A stretch of DNA of 64,000 nt from DASRAA01 sp963814165. Its GTDB lineage: Bacteria > Acidobacteriota > Terriglobia > Terriglobales > Acidobacteriaceae. Under the pieces are notes generated by a model. That model saw only the letters and a program-made list of their open reading frames with translations. It was not told where the DNA came from and searched no databases. Shown here piece by piece: positions 24,985-34,044 of the stretch; position 1 is the stretch's first letter, and the number at the start of each line of letters is the position of its first letter. The stretch spans positions 62,001 through 126,000 of the forward strand of contig CAWFBW010000009.1 of the NCBI GenBank assembly GCA_963814165.1, in the 5' to 3' direction. The position numbers and the translations under genes were made by a program.

Positions 24985-26328
24985 ATGAAACGAGTCCTCA
25001 TCCTGGGAGCTGCCGGACGAGATTTTCACAACTTCAACGTCGTATTTCGTAACAACCCTGATTTTTACGTAGTCGCCTTCACCGCAACCCAAATCCCCGA
25101 CATTGCTGGAAGACATTACCCGCCCGAACTCGCTGGTGGGTGGTATGAACGTGGCATACCCATCGTGGAAGAGAACAAGATGGAAGAGGTCATCCGCGAC
25201 GAGAACGTGGATGTCGTGGTGTTCTCTTACAGCGACGTTTCGTACCCGACCTTGATGCATCTGGCATCGCGAGCTGTCGCGGCCGGAGCCGATTTCTGGC
25301 TGCTAGGCGCAGAGCGCACGCAGTTGGCGGCAAAGGTGCCTGTCATTTCGGTATGCGCCGTGCGAACCGGTTGCGGTAAGAGTCCGGTATCGCGGCGCGT
25401 AGCTTCGGAACTCCGGGCGCTCGGGTGGAACCCGGTAGTGGTGCGGCATCCCATGCCATATGGCGACCTGGTGGCGCAAAAGGCCGAGCGCTTCGCAACG
25501 TTCGTGGACCTCGAGCGGTTCGAGTGCACCATCGAAGAACGCGAAGAGTACGAACCGCACATCATGGAAGGCACCACCGTCTATGCCGGCGTGGATTACG
25601 AAGAAATTCTGCGCCAGGCGGAGAACGAAGGAGACATCATTCTTTGGGACGGTGGCAACAACGACACGTCTTTCTACAAACCCGACCTCGACATCGTGGT
25701 GCTCGATCCGCATCGTCCCGGACATGAACTGGCGTATTGGCCGGGCGAGGTCAACTTCCGCAGCGCGCACGTGCTGATCATCAACAAGGTTGATACCGCC
25801 AATCCGGATTCGATCGCGACGGTGAAGCGGAACATCGCCCTGCACAATCCGAACGCGCAGGTCATCGAGACGGCGTGCACGGTCAGCGTTGATGATCCTG
25901 ACCTGATTAAAGGCAAGCGCGTGCTGGTGGTGGAAGATGGTCCGACGCTCACGCATGGCGAGATGCCGTACGGAGCTGGCGTGGTGGCGGCGAATCGCTT
26001 CGGCGCTTCCAAGCTGGTCGACCCGCGTCCCTTCGCAGTGGGGTCGATCCAGAAGACGTTTGAGAAGTTTCCGCATCTCGGCAAGGTGCTGCCGGCGATG
26101 GGCTACAGCGAAATGCAGCGGCATGAGCTGGAAGAGACGATTCGCCGCACGCCTTGCGACTTGGTGCTGGTGGCGACGCCGATTGACCTGGCAAAAGCGA
26201 TCAGGCTCGAGAAGCCGAGCGTGCGAGTGCGTTACGAGGTGGAGGAAATGGGCGGCCCGGCCATCACCGAATTGCTCGAGCGCTTCACCGAAGAGCACAA
26301 GCCGGCGGCGGTATTGGCGGGGAGGTAG
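24985..26328 (+). CDS. Cyclic 2,3-diphosphoglycerate synthetase-like GTPase/ATPase
   Basis: The 447-residue product has an N-terminal Rossmann-type domain (KRVLILGAAGRDFHNFNVVF), then a P-loop (VCAVRTGCGKSPVSRRV). Guanine-type features follow: ILWDGGNNDTSFYKPDLDIVV and INKVDTAN (NKxD). The C-terminal part includes VRYEVEEMGGPAITELL. It is the family annotated as cyclic 2,3-diphosphoglycerate synthetase, named for archaeal enzymes that make a thermoprotectant. In bacteria it is often found beside carbamate kinase and carbamoyltransferases, so another role in carbamoyl-phosphate metabolism is likely. It is the first gene of the operon, and the next gene starts 2 nt after its stop. Confidence 0.85.
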   Translation: MKRVLILGAAGRDFHNFNVVFRNNPDFYVVAFTATQIPDIAGRHYPPELAGGWYERGIPIVEENKMEEVIRDENVDVVVFSYSDVSYPTLMHLASRAVAAGADFWLLGAERTQLAAKVPVISVCAVRTGCGKSPVSRRVASELRALGWNPVVVRHPMPYGDLVAQKAERFATFVDLERFECTIEEREEYEPHIMEGTTVYAGVDYEEILRQAENEGDIILWDGGNNDTSFYKPDLDIVVLDPHRPGHELAYWPGEVNFRSAHVLIINKVDTANPDSIATVKRNIALHNPNAQVIETACTVSVDDPDLIKGKRVLVVEDGPTLTHGEMPYGAGVVAANRFGASKLVDPRPFAVGSIQKTFEKFPHLGKVLPAMGYSEMQRHELEETIRRTPCDLVLVATPIDLAKAIRLEKPSVRVRYEVEEMGGPAITELLERFTEEHKPAAVLAGR

Positions 26329-26330
26329 CG

Positions 26331-27303
26331 ATGGACTTCCTTTCGATACGCGACTTCACGCCGCAGCAGATTCGGCATTTTCTGCATATGGCGTGCGAGG
26401 TGAAGGCTAGGCCGGAGTTGTTCGCCGGCGCCTTGAAGGGCAAGACGCTGGCGATGATTTTCGAGAAGCCTTCGTTGCGCACGCGCGTGACGTTCGATGT
26501 GGGCATGGAACAGCTTGGCGGACACTCGGTATATCTCTCGCCGGCCGAAATCAACCTCGGCAAGCGGGAGTCGGTGCATGACGTCGCCAAGAACCTGGAA
26601 CGCATGGTGCAGGGCATCATGATTCGCACTTTCGCCCACGACATCGTGGTGGAGATGGCGAAGCATGCGACGGTTCCCGTCATCAACGGGCTGACCGACT
26701 ACAGTCACCCGTGCCAGGCGATGGCCGACTACCTGACCGTGCTCGAAGTGAAAGGGCAGATCGCCGGACTGAAGGTCGCCTACATCGGCGACGGCAACAA
26801 TGTGGCGCGCTCGCTGATGTTTGCGGGTGCGCAGCTTGGGGCGAACGTGTGGGTGGCGACTCCGCCGGGCTACGAGCCTGACGCCGAGTCCGTGGCTTGG
26901 TGTCACGAGCGCTGCGCGGAGACGCAGGCGGCTTGCACGATCACCAACGATCCGGAGTTGGCTTGCTTTAACGCCGACGTGGTTTACACCGACATCTGGG
27001 CCAGCATGGGTCAGGAGTCGGAGGCGGCGCAGCGGGAGTAGGTTGTTCCGGCCGTACCAGGTGAACGCGAAGCTGTTCGGACAGGCCAAGCCGGAAGCCA
27101 TCTTCCTGCACTGTTTGCCGGCGCATCGAGGCGATGAGGTGACGGACGACGTCATCGACTCGCCGCGGTCGTTTGTCTTCCAGCAAGCCGAGAACCGTCT
27201 GCATGCGCAGAAGGCGATCATGCTGGAGCTCATGGCTGACAAGACAGACCCGGCTGCGCATGCGGTTGCCGGTCGCGAGGCAATGGTTGAACTGGTGAGA
27301 TAA
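26331..27303 (+). CDS. argF: Ornithine carbamoyltransferase (one apparent +1 frameshift)
   Basis: The joined product of about 323 residues carries the OTC motifs: EKPSLRTRVTFDVGMEQLGG (carbamoyl-phosphate loop, SLRTR instead of the more usual STRTR), MIRTFAHD, NGLTDYSHPCQAMADYLT (HPCQ), YIGDGNNVARSL, and FLHCLPAHRGDEVTDDV (HCLPAHRG, ornithine site). The frame breaks at GAGTAGG (27036-27042), where dropping one base joins AAQRE to RLFRPYQVNAKLF. It interconverts ornithine plus carbamoyl phosphate and citrulline. In this operon with carbamate kinase it could run in the catabolic direction. Confidence 0.88.
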
Positions 27304-27398
27304 CCAGAAGCTCCTCAAGAGCGGATGGAAGGCGAGCGGCGACGCAAACCAGCTCGGGCGGTCGCCTTCCGTCTGATTTTCAGGGCGAGGACATTGGT

Positions 27399-28388
27399 AT
27401 GACGAAGACTGCGTTGGTCGCGGTCGGCGGAAACTCGCTGATACGGGCGGGTGAGAAAGGCACCATCGCCGAGCAGTTGGCGAACACTCGCCGGACAGCG
27501 GCGGCGATTGTCGGACTGATTCGGCTGGGCTACCACCTCGTAATCACCCACGGTAACGGGCCCCAAGTAGGGGCGCAGTTGTTGCGCTCGGAGCGGGCTT
27601 CAGACGTTGCGTACAGTCAGACCCTGGACGTCTGCGGCGCGGCCAGCCAGGGTGAGATCGGGTACTTGCTGGCGCAGTCGCTGCGGAATGAGCTAGCGGC
27701 GGCAGACATTCACGTGCCCGTTGCCAGTCTGGTGACGCAGACGCTGGTGTCGGCAGACGATCCAGCGATGCTGAAGCCGTCCAAGCCGATTGGGCCGTTC
27801 TATTCGAAGGCGGTCGCTGAGGCGAAGCATCGCGAACTGGGGTGGCACATTGTAGAGGATGCGGCCCGCGGCTACCGGCGTGTGGTTCCTTCGCCGGAGC
27901 CGATCGAGATTGTGGAGTTGGATTCGATACGCGGGCTGATGGAGCAGGGCGCGCTGGTGGTTTCGATCGGCGGCGGCGGAGTGCCGGTGGTTTCGGTCGG
28001 TGGCGCGTTGAAAGGCATTGAGGCGGTGATCGACAAGGACCGCGCGTCGGCACTGTTGGCGGCCGAACTGGGAGTCGATTGCTTCCTTATCTCGACGGAT
28101 ACCGACTACGTTTACCTGAACTATCGCAAGCCGGGGCAGAGTCCGCTGAAGCGAGTTACGGCCGCTGAGATAAAGAAGCACCTCGCCGCCGGACACTTTC
28201 CGCCGGGCAACATGGGGCCGAAGGTCGAGTCGGTGCTGCGCTTCCTGGAGAGCGGTGGGAGCGAAGCGATCATCACGTCATTTGAACATCTGTGCGACGC
28301 GGTGAAAGGCACGGCGGGGACGCATATTGTTCGCGATAGCACGGTACGGGAACGCCAAGTCGAGCATGAGTTGAGCGTGGTGGGGTGA
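27399..28388 (+). CDS. arcC: Carbamate kinase
   Basis: The 329-residue product starts TKTALVAVGGNSLIR and contains LVITHGNGPQVGAQLLRSE, then SIGGGGVPVV and AVIDKDRASALLAAELGVDC, and ends with NMGPKVESVLRFLESGG. This is the carbamate-kinase fold with all nucleotide- and carbamoyl-binding loops present. The enzyme makes ATP from carbamoyl phosphate and ADP with release of ammonia and CO2. The gene is intact. Its stop overlaps the GTG start of the ATCase gene, so the two are probably translationally coupled. Confidence 0.93.
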   Translation: MTKTALVAVGGNSLIRAGEKGTIAEQLANTRRTAAAIVGLIRLGYHLVITHGNGPQVGAQLLRSERASDVAYSQTLDVCGAASQGEIGYLLAQSLRNELAAADIHVPVASLVTQTLVSADDPAMLKPSKPIGPFYSKAVAEAKHRELGWHIVEDAARGYRRVVPSPEPIEIVELDSIRGLMEQGALVVSIGGGGVPVVSVGGALKGIEAVIDKDRASALLAAELGVDCFLISTDTDYVYLNYRKPGQSPLKRVTAAEIKKHLAAGHFPPGNMGPKVESVLRFLESGGSEAIITSFEHLCDAVKGTAGTHIVRDSTVRERQVEHELSVVG

Positions 28389-29363
28389 GTGACATGCAAA
28401 CCATTGAGGTACCAACCAAAGTGCAGCAATCAAATACGAGGCGGAGCCACGTGGGGCTGAGGCACGTTGTCGAATCGCAGCAATTCACCGTTCCCGTGCT
28501 GATGGAGCTTTTCGATCGCTCGCGCATGATGGAGCGCATCGTCGCGCGCGGGGGTACGCTCGACTACCAGCACAAGATTCTCGCCAGCCTGTTCTACAAG
28601 CCCTCCACGCGCACGCGCTTCTGCTTTGAGGCGGCGATGCTGCGGCTGGGCGGACGCGTGCTTTCCACCGAACACGCGCAGGCGTTTTCGTCTGAAATTG
28701 AGGGCGAACAGGTAGAGGACTCGATCCGCATCATCAGCGCGTATTGCGATGCCATCGTTATTCGACATCACGAGGCCGGAGGCGCAACCCGCGCGGCAAA
28801 GGTGTCGTCGGTACCGATTATCAACGCGGGCGACGGCGACGGAGGCCAGCATCCTACACAGGCGCTGCTCGATCTCTACACCATTTACCGCGAACGCCCG
28901 ATTGACGGGCTGAGCGTTGCGTTTATTGGCGAGCTGGACCGCGGACGCACCGTGCGGTCGCTGGCGTACCTGCTGGCGAAGTTCGAGCGCATGAAGATTT
29001 TCTTCGTGAGCCCGCCCGACATGCAGATGAAGCCCGACATCCTGCACTACCTCGACCGCCACGGTGTGCGCTACGAACTGGAGTCGGAGATTGACCGCGT
29101 GGTGGGCGAGGTGGATGTGGTGTACCAGACGCGCATTCGGCCGGACCGTGCGGCGTCGATTGCCGAAGCCGATGCGCTACGCCATTGACTCGACGGTCCT
29201 GCAAAAGATGAGGCCCGACGCGATGATTCTGCATCCGCTGCCGAGGACGGTGGAGTTGGACAAGACGGTCGATGACGATCCGCGGGCCATGTATTTTCGT
29301 CAGGCGGCGAATGGGCTGTACGTCCGCATGGCGCTGTTGAGCATGCTGTTGGATGGAGAGTGA
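28385..29363 (+). CDS. pyrB: Aspartate carbamoyltransferase catalytic-type subunit (one apparent +1 frameshift)
   Basis: The joined product of about 325 residues has ATCase motifs: FYKPSTRTRFCFEAAMLRLG (STRTR), IIRHHEAGG-type segment (VIRHHEAGGATRAA), NAGDGDGGQHPTQALLDLYT (HPTQ), YQTRIRPDR, and ILHPLPRTVELDKTVDDDPR (HPLPR). The frame changes at the CC of GAAGCCGATGCGC near 29169. Its presence inside an ornithine/carbamate-kinase operon, away from other pyrimidine genes, suggests either a second biosynthetic copy or breakdown of N-carbamoyl-aspartate. A GTG at 28385 or ATG at 28394 may start it. Confidence 0.85.
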
Positions 29364-29392
29364 GAAGAGCAGGCTCAGCAGCGTAGCAATTA

Positions 29393-29449
29393 GCGAAGAG
29401 CGAAGAGCGAAGAGCGAAGAGCGAAAAGCGAAAAGCGAAAAGCGAAAAG
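29393..29449 (+). repeat. Heptanucleotide tandem repeat (GCGAAGA)4(GCGAAAA)4
   Basis: Eight 7-bp units run without interruption just upstream of the ornithine aminotransferase ribosome binding site; four read GCGAAGA and four GCGAAAA. Shorter tracts of the same kind occur near 24790. Tandem 7-mers can slip in replication, so unit number may vary between strains. Confidence 0.85.
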
Positions 29450-29478
29450 CACCCGTACTATAGGAGGACTAGGAATTC

Positions 29479-30688
29479 ATGGAAGCGATTGCAGAAATGA
29501 CCAGCACAAATCAACTTATCGAGCTGGAAGAGAAGTACGGAGCGCACAACTACCATCCGCTCGATGTCGTGATCGAGCGCGCGCAGGGCGTCTGGGTGTA
29601 CGACGTTGATGGCAACCGCTACCTCGACTGCCTGGCGTCGTATTCGGCGGTCAACCAGGGGCACTGCCACCCCAAGATTCTCCAGGCGATGCTGGACCAG
29701 GCGCATAAGGTCACGCTGACCTCGCGGGCTTTTCGCAATGACCAGCTGCCGCTGCTGTACAAGGATCTGCACGAGCTCACCGGCTACGAAATGTCGCTGC
29801 CCATGAATTCCGGGGCTGAGGCGGTCGAGACGGCGGTGAAGGCGGCGCGCAAGTGGGGCTACAAGGTCAAAGGCATTCCTGACGGCAAGGCGGAAATCAT
29901 CGTTTGCGCCAACAACTTCCACGGCCGGACGACGACCATCGTCAGCTTTTCGACGGACGAGCAGTATCGCGACGGCTTCGGGCCATTCACGCCGGGATTC
30001 AAGATTATTCCGTTCGGCGACGCGCATGCGCTGCGCGAAGCGATTACGCCGAACACCTGCGCGTTCCTGACGGAGCCGATTCAGGGCGAGGCGGGCATCG
30101 TCATTCCGCCGCCGGGATTCCTGAAGCTGGCCGAGGAGATTTGCCGCGAGAACCGAGTGCTCTTCATCGTGGACGAGATCCAGGCAGGTTTGGGCCGGAC
30201 CGGCAGGCTGTTTGCATTCGAGCATGAGGGCGTGCGTCCGGACGCGGTGATCGTCGGCAAGGCGCTGTCCGGCGGATTCTATCCGGTGTCAGCCATGCTG
30301 GCGTCGAAAGAAGTGCTGGGCGTTTTCCATCCCGGCGATCACGGCAGCACGTTCGGCGGCAATCCGCTGGCGCTGCGCGGTAGCACGAGCGGCGCTGCGC
30401 GTGCTGGTGGAAGAGAATTTGATTGCCCGTTCGGCCGAGTTGGGCAGCTACTTCCTCGAGAAGCTGCGCGCCTTGCACAGTCCGCACATCAAAGAGGTTC
30501 GCGGCAAAGGCCTGTGGATCGGCATTGAGTTGAACAAGCCTGCGCGTCCGTTCTGCGAAGCTCTCAAGCAGCTGGGCGTGTTGTGCAAGGAGACGCACGA
30601 CGTGGTGATTCGCATTGCGCCGCCGCTGGTCATCACGCGCGAAGAAATTGATTGGGCTGTGGAGCGGATTACCAAAGTTTTGGCTTAG
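29479..30688 (+). CDS. rocD: Ornithine aminotransferase (one apparent +1 frameshift)
   Basis: The joined product of about 402 residues shows class III aminotransferase motifs: YGAHNYHPLDVVIERAQG (ornithine aminotransferase start), NSGAEAVETAVKAARKWGY, NNFHGRTTTIVSFS, FIVDEIQAGLGRTGRLFAFE (PLP Asp), and VIVGKALSGGFYPVSA (Lys). Near 30376 one extra C in CTGGCGCTGCGCG splits the gene; the rest reads LRVLVEENLIARSAELG. It converts ornithine and 2-oxoglutarate to glutamate semialdehyde and glutamate, a drain for ornithine released by OTC. AGGAGGACTAGGAATTC precedes the ATG. Confidence 0.9.
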
Positions 30689-30758
30689 GTTTCTGGCTAC
30701 ACGTCGGAACTTAACCGGGCTGCCAATCTCGGCGGCCCGTTTCCTATAAAATTGAGTA

Positions 30759-31937
30759 TTGTCTTCGATCACCACAACCTGTCCTGAAGTACGCGCCCTG
30801 GAAAGTGCCCGAACCTCCACCGCCCGGTTCTACCATCCGGAACTGGATGTGCTGCGTTTCTTTGCCTTCCTGATGGTGTTCCTGCACCACGCCTTTCCGC
30901 ATGACCCCACGTTCTGGACGAAGCTGGGATTTCCAGTGTTTCTGGCCCAGATTGTGGCTGGCATAGGCGCGACCGGTGCACTCGGCGTCAGTCTGTTTTT
31001 CGTGCTGAGTTCGTACCTGATCACCGAACTCCTGCTCCGCGAGAAGGACCTGACGGGCACGCTGGACGTGCGTTCGTTTTACATCCGCCGCATCCTGCGC
31101 ATCTGGCCGCTGTACTTTGCGTTCCTCGCTCTCGCGGTGGTCCTGCATTGGATCGTCCCCGGGCCAGCACGTAACCTTGCGCGCCGGGTTGTGGTTCTCA
31201 TTGCTGGCAGGGAACTGGTTCATCGTCTTTCACGGATTTCCTTCGTCGGTGATTTTTCCGCTGTGGAGCGTCTCCATCGAAGAGCAGTTTTACATCACGT
31301 GGCCGGCCATCGTTCGGCGCGTGACCGAAACTGGAATGCTGGTTTGTGCGGGCCTGTTGTTGGTGGTCGCGACGGCCTCACGGGTGTACCTCGGGATGCA
31401 TCACACCGGCGAGAGCGACGTCTGGTGCAACACCTTCGTGCAGCTCGATCCGATAGCGATCGGAATTCTGCTGGCCGTGCTTCTGAAGGGCGAGGTACCG
31501 CGCCTGTCGAAGCTGGCCCGCGGCGCAATGGCTGGTGGCGGGAATCGTCGGCCTGGCGCTCGGCGCCCTCTACTTCGGAATCAAGAGCGACCCGATCACC
31601 ACTACGCGCATCGTGCTGGGCTATCCGTCGGTTGCGATCGGTGGCGCACTATTGCTCCTGGCAGTTTTGCGCAACAGCCAGAAAGCGCGCCAACCCGGTG
31701 CTGGTTTACCTCGGGCGCATCTCGTACGGCCTGTACGTCTTCCATGTGTTAGGTCTGATGATCTCGGACTACACGGTTCACGACCAGGCTGCGAATCTCT
31801 TCCGCTATTCGCTGCGCGTAGGCGTAGCTCTGGCGGCGACCATCGCGATGGCAGCGATTTCGTATCGCTGGCTGGAGACGCCGTTCCTCAGTCTGAAACA
31901 GCGATTCACGCACGTGCTTTCACGTCCGGGCGGCTAA
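30759..31937 (+). CDS. OafA/YrhL-type membrane acyltransferase (three apparent +1 frameshifts)
   Basis: Acyltransferase_3 motifs are clear: YHPELDVLRFFAFLMVFLHH (catalytic His region), FYIRRILRIWPLYFAFL, WSVSIEEQFYITWPAIVRR, and YLGRISYGLYVFHVLG near the end. About ten membrane segments are expected. The frame moves by +1 near 31160, 31525 and 31687; the joined length is about 392 residues. Such enzymes move acyl groups to surface sugars or lipids. The start is uncertain (TTG at 30759 is the first in-frame choice). It follows the ornithine operon by 70 nt. Confidence 0.75.
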   Translation: MSSITTTCPEVRALESARTSTARFYHPELDVLRFFAFLMVFLHHAFPHDPTFWTKLGFPVFLAQIVAGIGATGALGVSLFFVLSSYLITELLLREKDLTGTLDVRSFYIRRILRIWPLYFAFLALAVVLHWIVPGPARNLARRVVVLIAGRELVHRLSRISFVGDFSAVERLHRRAVLHHVAGHRSARDRNWNAGLCGPVVGGRDGLTGVPRDASHRRERRLVQHLRAARSDSDRNSAGRASEGRGTAPVEAGPRRNGWWRESSAWRSAPSTSESRATRSPLRASCWAIRRLRSVAHYCSWQFCATARKRANPVLVYLGRISYGLYVFHVLGLMISDYTVHDQAANLFRYSLRVGVALAATIAMAAISYRWLETPFLSLKQRFTHVLSRPGG

Positions 31938-31955
31938 TCTGAAGTTGTACGAGGG

Positions 31956-32354
31956 CTAGTACTTGCGCATGTGGATTTCGGTGCCGTTGCGCTCGAAGCG
32001 CACTTCATCCATCAACTGATTGATCAGGTAAATGCCGCGACCGTGGCTGGAATAAACGTTTTCACCCACGAGAGGGTCAGGGACCCGATTCGGCTCGAAA
32101 CCCGTGCCGGGGTCGCGGACGATAATCAGCAGGCCGTGCTCATCGTCGCAGGCGACACAACACTGGACTTTTTTTGTGGGATCGTTCTTGCAACCGTGCA
32201 GGATGGCGTTGGCGAGCGCCTCGCGGAGGGCGGTTTCAATTTCGAATTCCTTGCCCGACGCGCAATCCATGCGGCGTGCCATTTCCATGATGCCCTCGAC
32301 CACCGGACTGATAGCGGTGGGATCGGCGTTGAGCGTAACCTCAATACGGATCAT
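31956..32354 (-). CDS. Anti-sigma-factor-like serine kinase (RsbW/SpoIIAB type ATPase)
   Basis: The product has the GHKL ATPase boxes: FEIETALREALANAILHGC (N box), IIVRDPGTGFEPN (G1) and SSHGRGIYLINQLMDEV (G2). That is the RsbW/SpoIIAB family, which binds an alternative sigma factor or phosphorylates an anti-anti-sigma partner. No sigma or STAS gene lies alongside, so the partner is elsewhere. I chose the ATG at 32354, which gives a 132-residue protein of usual size; in-frame starts reach 32462, and no ribosome binding site decides among them. It converges on the acyltransferase gene. Confidence 0.8.
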   Translation of the reverse strand: MIRIEVTLNADPTAISPVVEGIMEMARRMDCASGKEFEIETALREALANAILHGCKNDPTKKVQCCVACDDEHGLLIIVRDPGTGFEPNRVPDPLVGENVYSSHGRGIYLINQLMDEVRFERNGTEIHMRKY

Positions 32355-32600
32355 AAGTTTGTCACGGTCAAACTCTATCGGCGTAAGGCGGCCAGAAGGC
32401 TCAGCATGGTCCCCGGAAGGCATCGCTTGCGATACTCTGACAGGAATGATAAAGCGGGTCAAGCAGTAAAGCCAAAATGGCGGGGAGATGGCACTTTTGT
32501 CTTATACGTTTGTACCTCAAATCAAACATCGGACGCCGATTATCTTCGCGTTAATTCACCGGTCAAACCGGGTATCCAATAGGATGATGCGAGCTTGGTA

Positions 32601-33370
32601 ATGAGGCGATATTGGCTGCTGTTCCTGGTGATTGCGCTCGCGGGGAATGCCTTCGCGGCTGAATCGATCAAGGTTGCTGCGGCCGCGGACCTCAACTACG
32701 CCATGAACGAGTTGGCAGACCGGTTTCAAGCGGCGACCGGGACTAAAGTGCTGCTATCGTTCGGCTCATCGGGAAACCTGTTTTCGCAGATACAAAATGG
32801 CGCGCCGTTCGACCTATTTTTCTCTGCGGACGAAGACTATCCCCAAGAAGCTGGCAGCCGCCGGTTCGATGGATGCCGCGACTCTGCGCACCTATGCGAT
32901 TGGACACCTGGTGTTGTGGGTGCCGAATACTTCGGCGCTCGATCCGAACAAGTTGCAGATGAACCTTCTGGCGGAGACTTCAGTGTCTCGAAATTTCGAT
33001 TGCCAATCCGCAACACGCACCTTATGGACGAGCGGCGATGGCTGCGCTGGAACACTATGGCTTGAAGGAAAAAGTAGCCAGCAAACTGGTTTATGGTGAG
33101 AACGTGAGTCAGGCGGCACAGTTTGTGCAATCGGGCAACGCGCAGGCTGGGCTGATCGCACTCTCGTTAGCCAAATCTCCGGCCATGGCTTCGGCTGGAA
33201 AGTACTGGGAAATTCCGTCGGAGAGTTATCCCGAATTGCGCCAGGGTGCTGGCATAGTTTCTGCTTCACAGCAGAAGAAAGTCGCGCAGGCATTTCTCGA
33301 CTTCGTGCTCTCGTCCGACGGCGCGGCCATCTTGCGCAAATATGGCCTGGGGACGCCGGGGCAACCATGA
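32601..33370 (+). CDS. modA: Molybdate ABC transporter substrate-binding protein (two apparent +1 frameshifts)
   Basis: A signal peptide (MRRYWLLFLVIALAGNAFA) leads to ESIKVAAAADLNYAMNELAD and KVLLSFGSSGNLFSQIQNG, then FDLFFSADEDYP, typical of ModA. The C-terminal lobe (VYGENVSQAAQFVQSGNAQ, LALSLAKSPAM-like, VAQAFLDFVLSSDGAAIL) is in another frame. Breaks lie at the C4 run at 32841-32844 and the A3 run at 32991-32993; dropping one base at each gives a full protein of about 256 residues. It binds molybdate or tungstate in the periplasm. Its stop overlaps the modB start (ATGA). Confidence 0.87.
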
Positions 33371-34044
33371 TTCTGCAAGCACTGCTGCTCACGCTGCGAC
33401 TGGCGATCGTTGTTTGCGCGATTCTGCTAGTGATCGCCTTGCCGCTGAGCTACTGGCTGGCAACGTCGCGCTGGCGGGGGAAGTTCTTCGTGGAGGCGCT
33501 GGTAGCTCTGCCGATCGTGTTGCCTCCTACGGTGCTTGGTTTCTACGTGCTGGTTGCTATTGGTCCACTGAGTCCGTTGGGCCGCTGGTATCACGCGCTG
33601 ACCGGCAGCAGCCTGGCCTTCACTTTTCGCGGACTCGTTGTCGGTTCGGTGCTCTACAGCCTTCCCTTCGCGGTGCAGCCCATGGCTGCCGCCTTCGCGT
33701 CGGTCGATCGAAAGGTGCTGGACGCTTCGGCGATTTTGGGCGCTTCCCGCTGGCGGACGTTCTGGAAGATCATGTTGCCCCTCGGTTTGCCTGGGGTGTT
33801 GACGGGCATGGTCTTGAGCTTCGCGCATACGCTGGGCGAGTTCGGCGTCGTGCTCATGGTTGGCGGAAATATTCCCGGGGCCACGCAGACGGTTTCCATC
33901 CTGATTTACGACCAGGTGCAAGCGCTGAATTATTCGGTGGCGAACCAGACGGCGCTACTGCTGCTGGCGATTTGCTTCGTGCTGCTGACTGCGTTGTACG
34001 GGCTCAGCCGCCACGGCAAATGGGCCGTGTGGGGATGGCGATGA
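33367..34044 (+). CDS. modB: Molybdate ABC transporter permease
   Basis: The 225-residue product has five or so membrane segments and the ModB pattern: LALRLAIVVCAILLVIALPL-like start (TLRLAIVVCAILLVIALPLS), FVEALVALPIVLPPTVLGFY, and the ABC-binding EAA loop DASAILGASRWRTFWKIMLP. It ends ... LSRHGKWAVWGWR. The gene is intact. It sits between modA and modC with ATGA overlaps on both sides, so the three are co-translated. Confidence 0.93.
   Translation: MILQALLLTLRLAIVVCAILLVIALPLSYWLATSRWRGKFFVEALVALPIVLPPTVLGFYVLVAIGPLSPLGRWYHALTGSSLAFTFRGLVVGSVLYSLPFAVQPMAAAFASVDRKVLDASAILGASRWRTFWKIMLPLGLPGVLTGMVLSFAHTLGEFGVVLMVGGNIPGATQTVSILIYDQVQALNYSVANQTALLLLAICFVLLTALYGLSRHGKWAVWGWR

Noticed and set aside
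29393..29449. Possible CRISPR array
   Set aside because: The units are only 7 bp and directly joined, with no spacers. No cas genes are present.
32463..32600. Molybdenum-cofactor riboswitch or ModE site upstream of modA
   Set aside because: I could not find the expected paired elements or an inverted repeat of the ModE type in this 138-bp gap.
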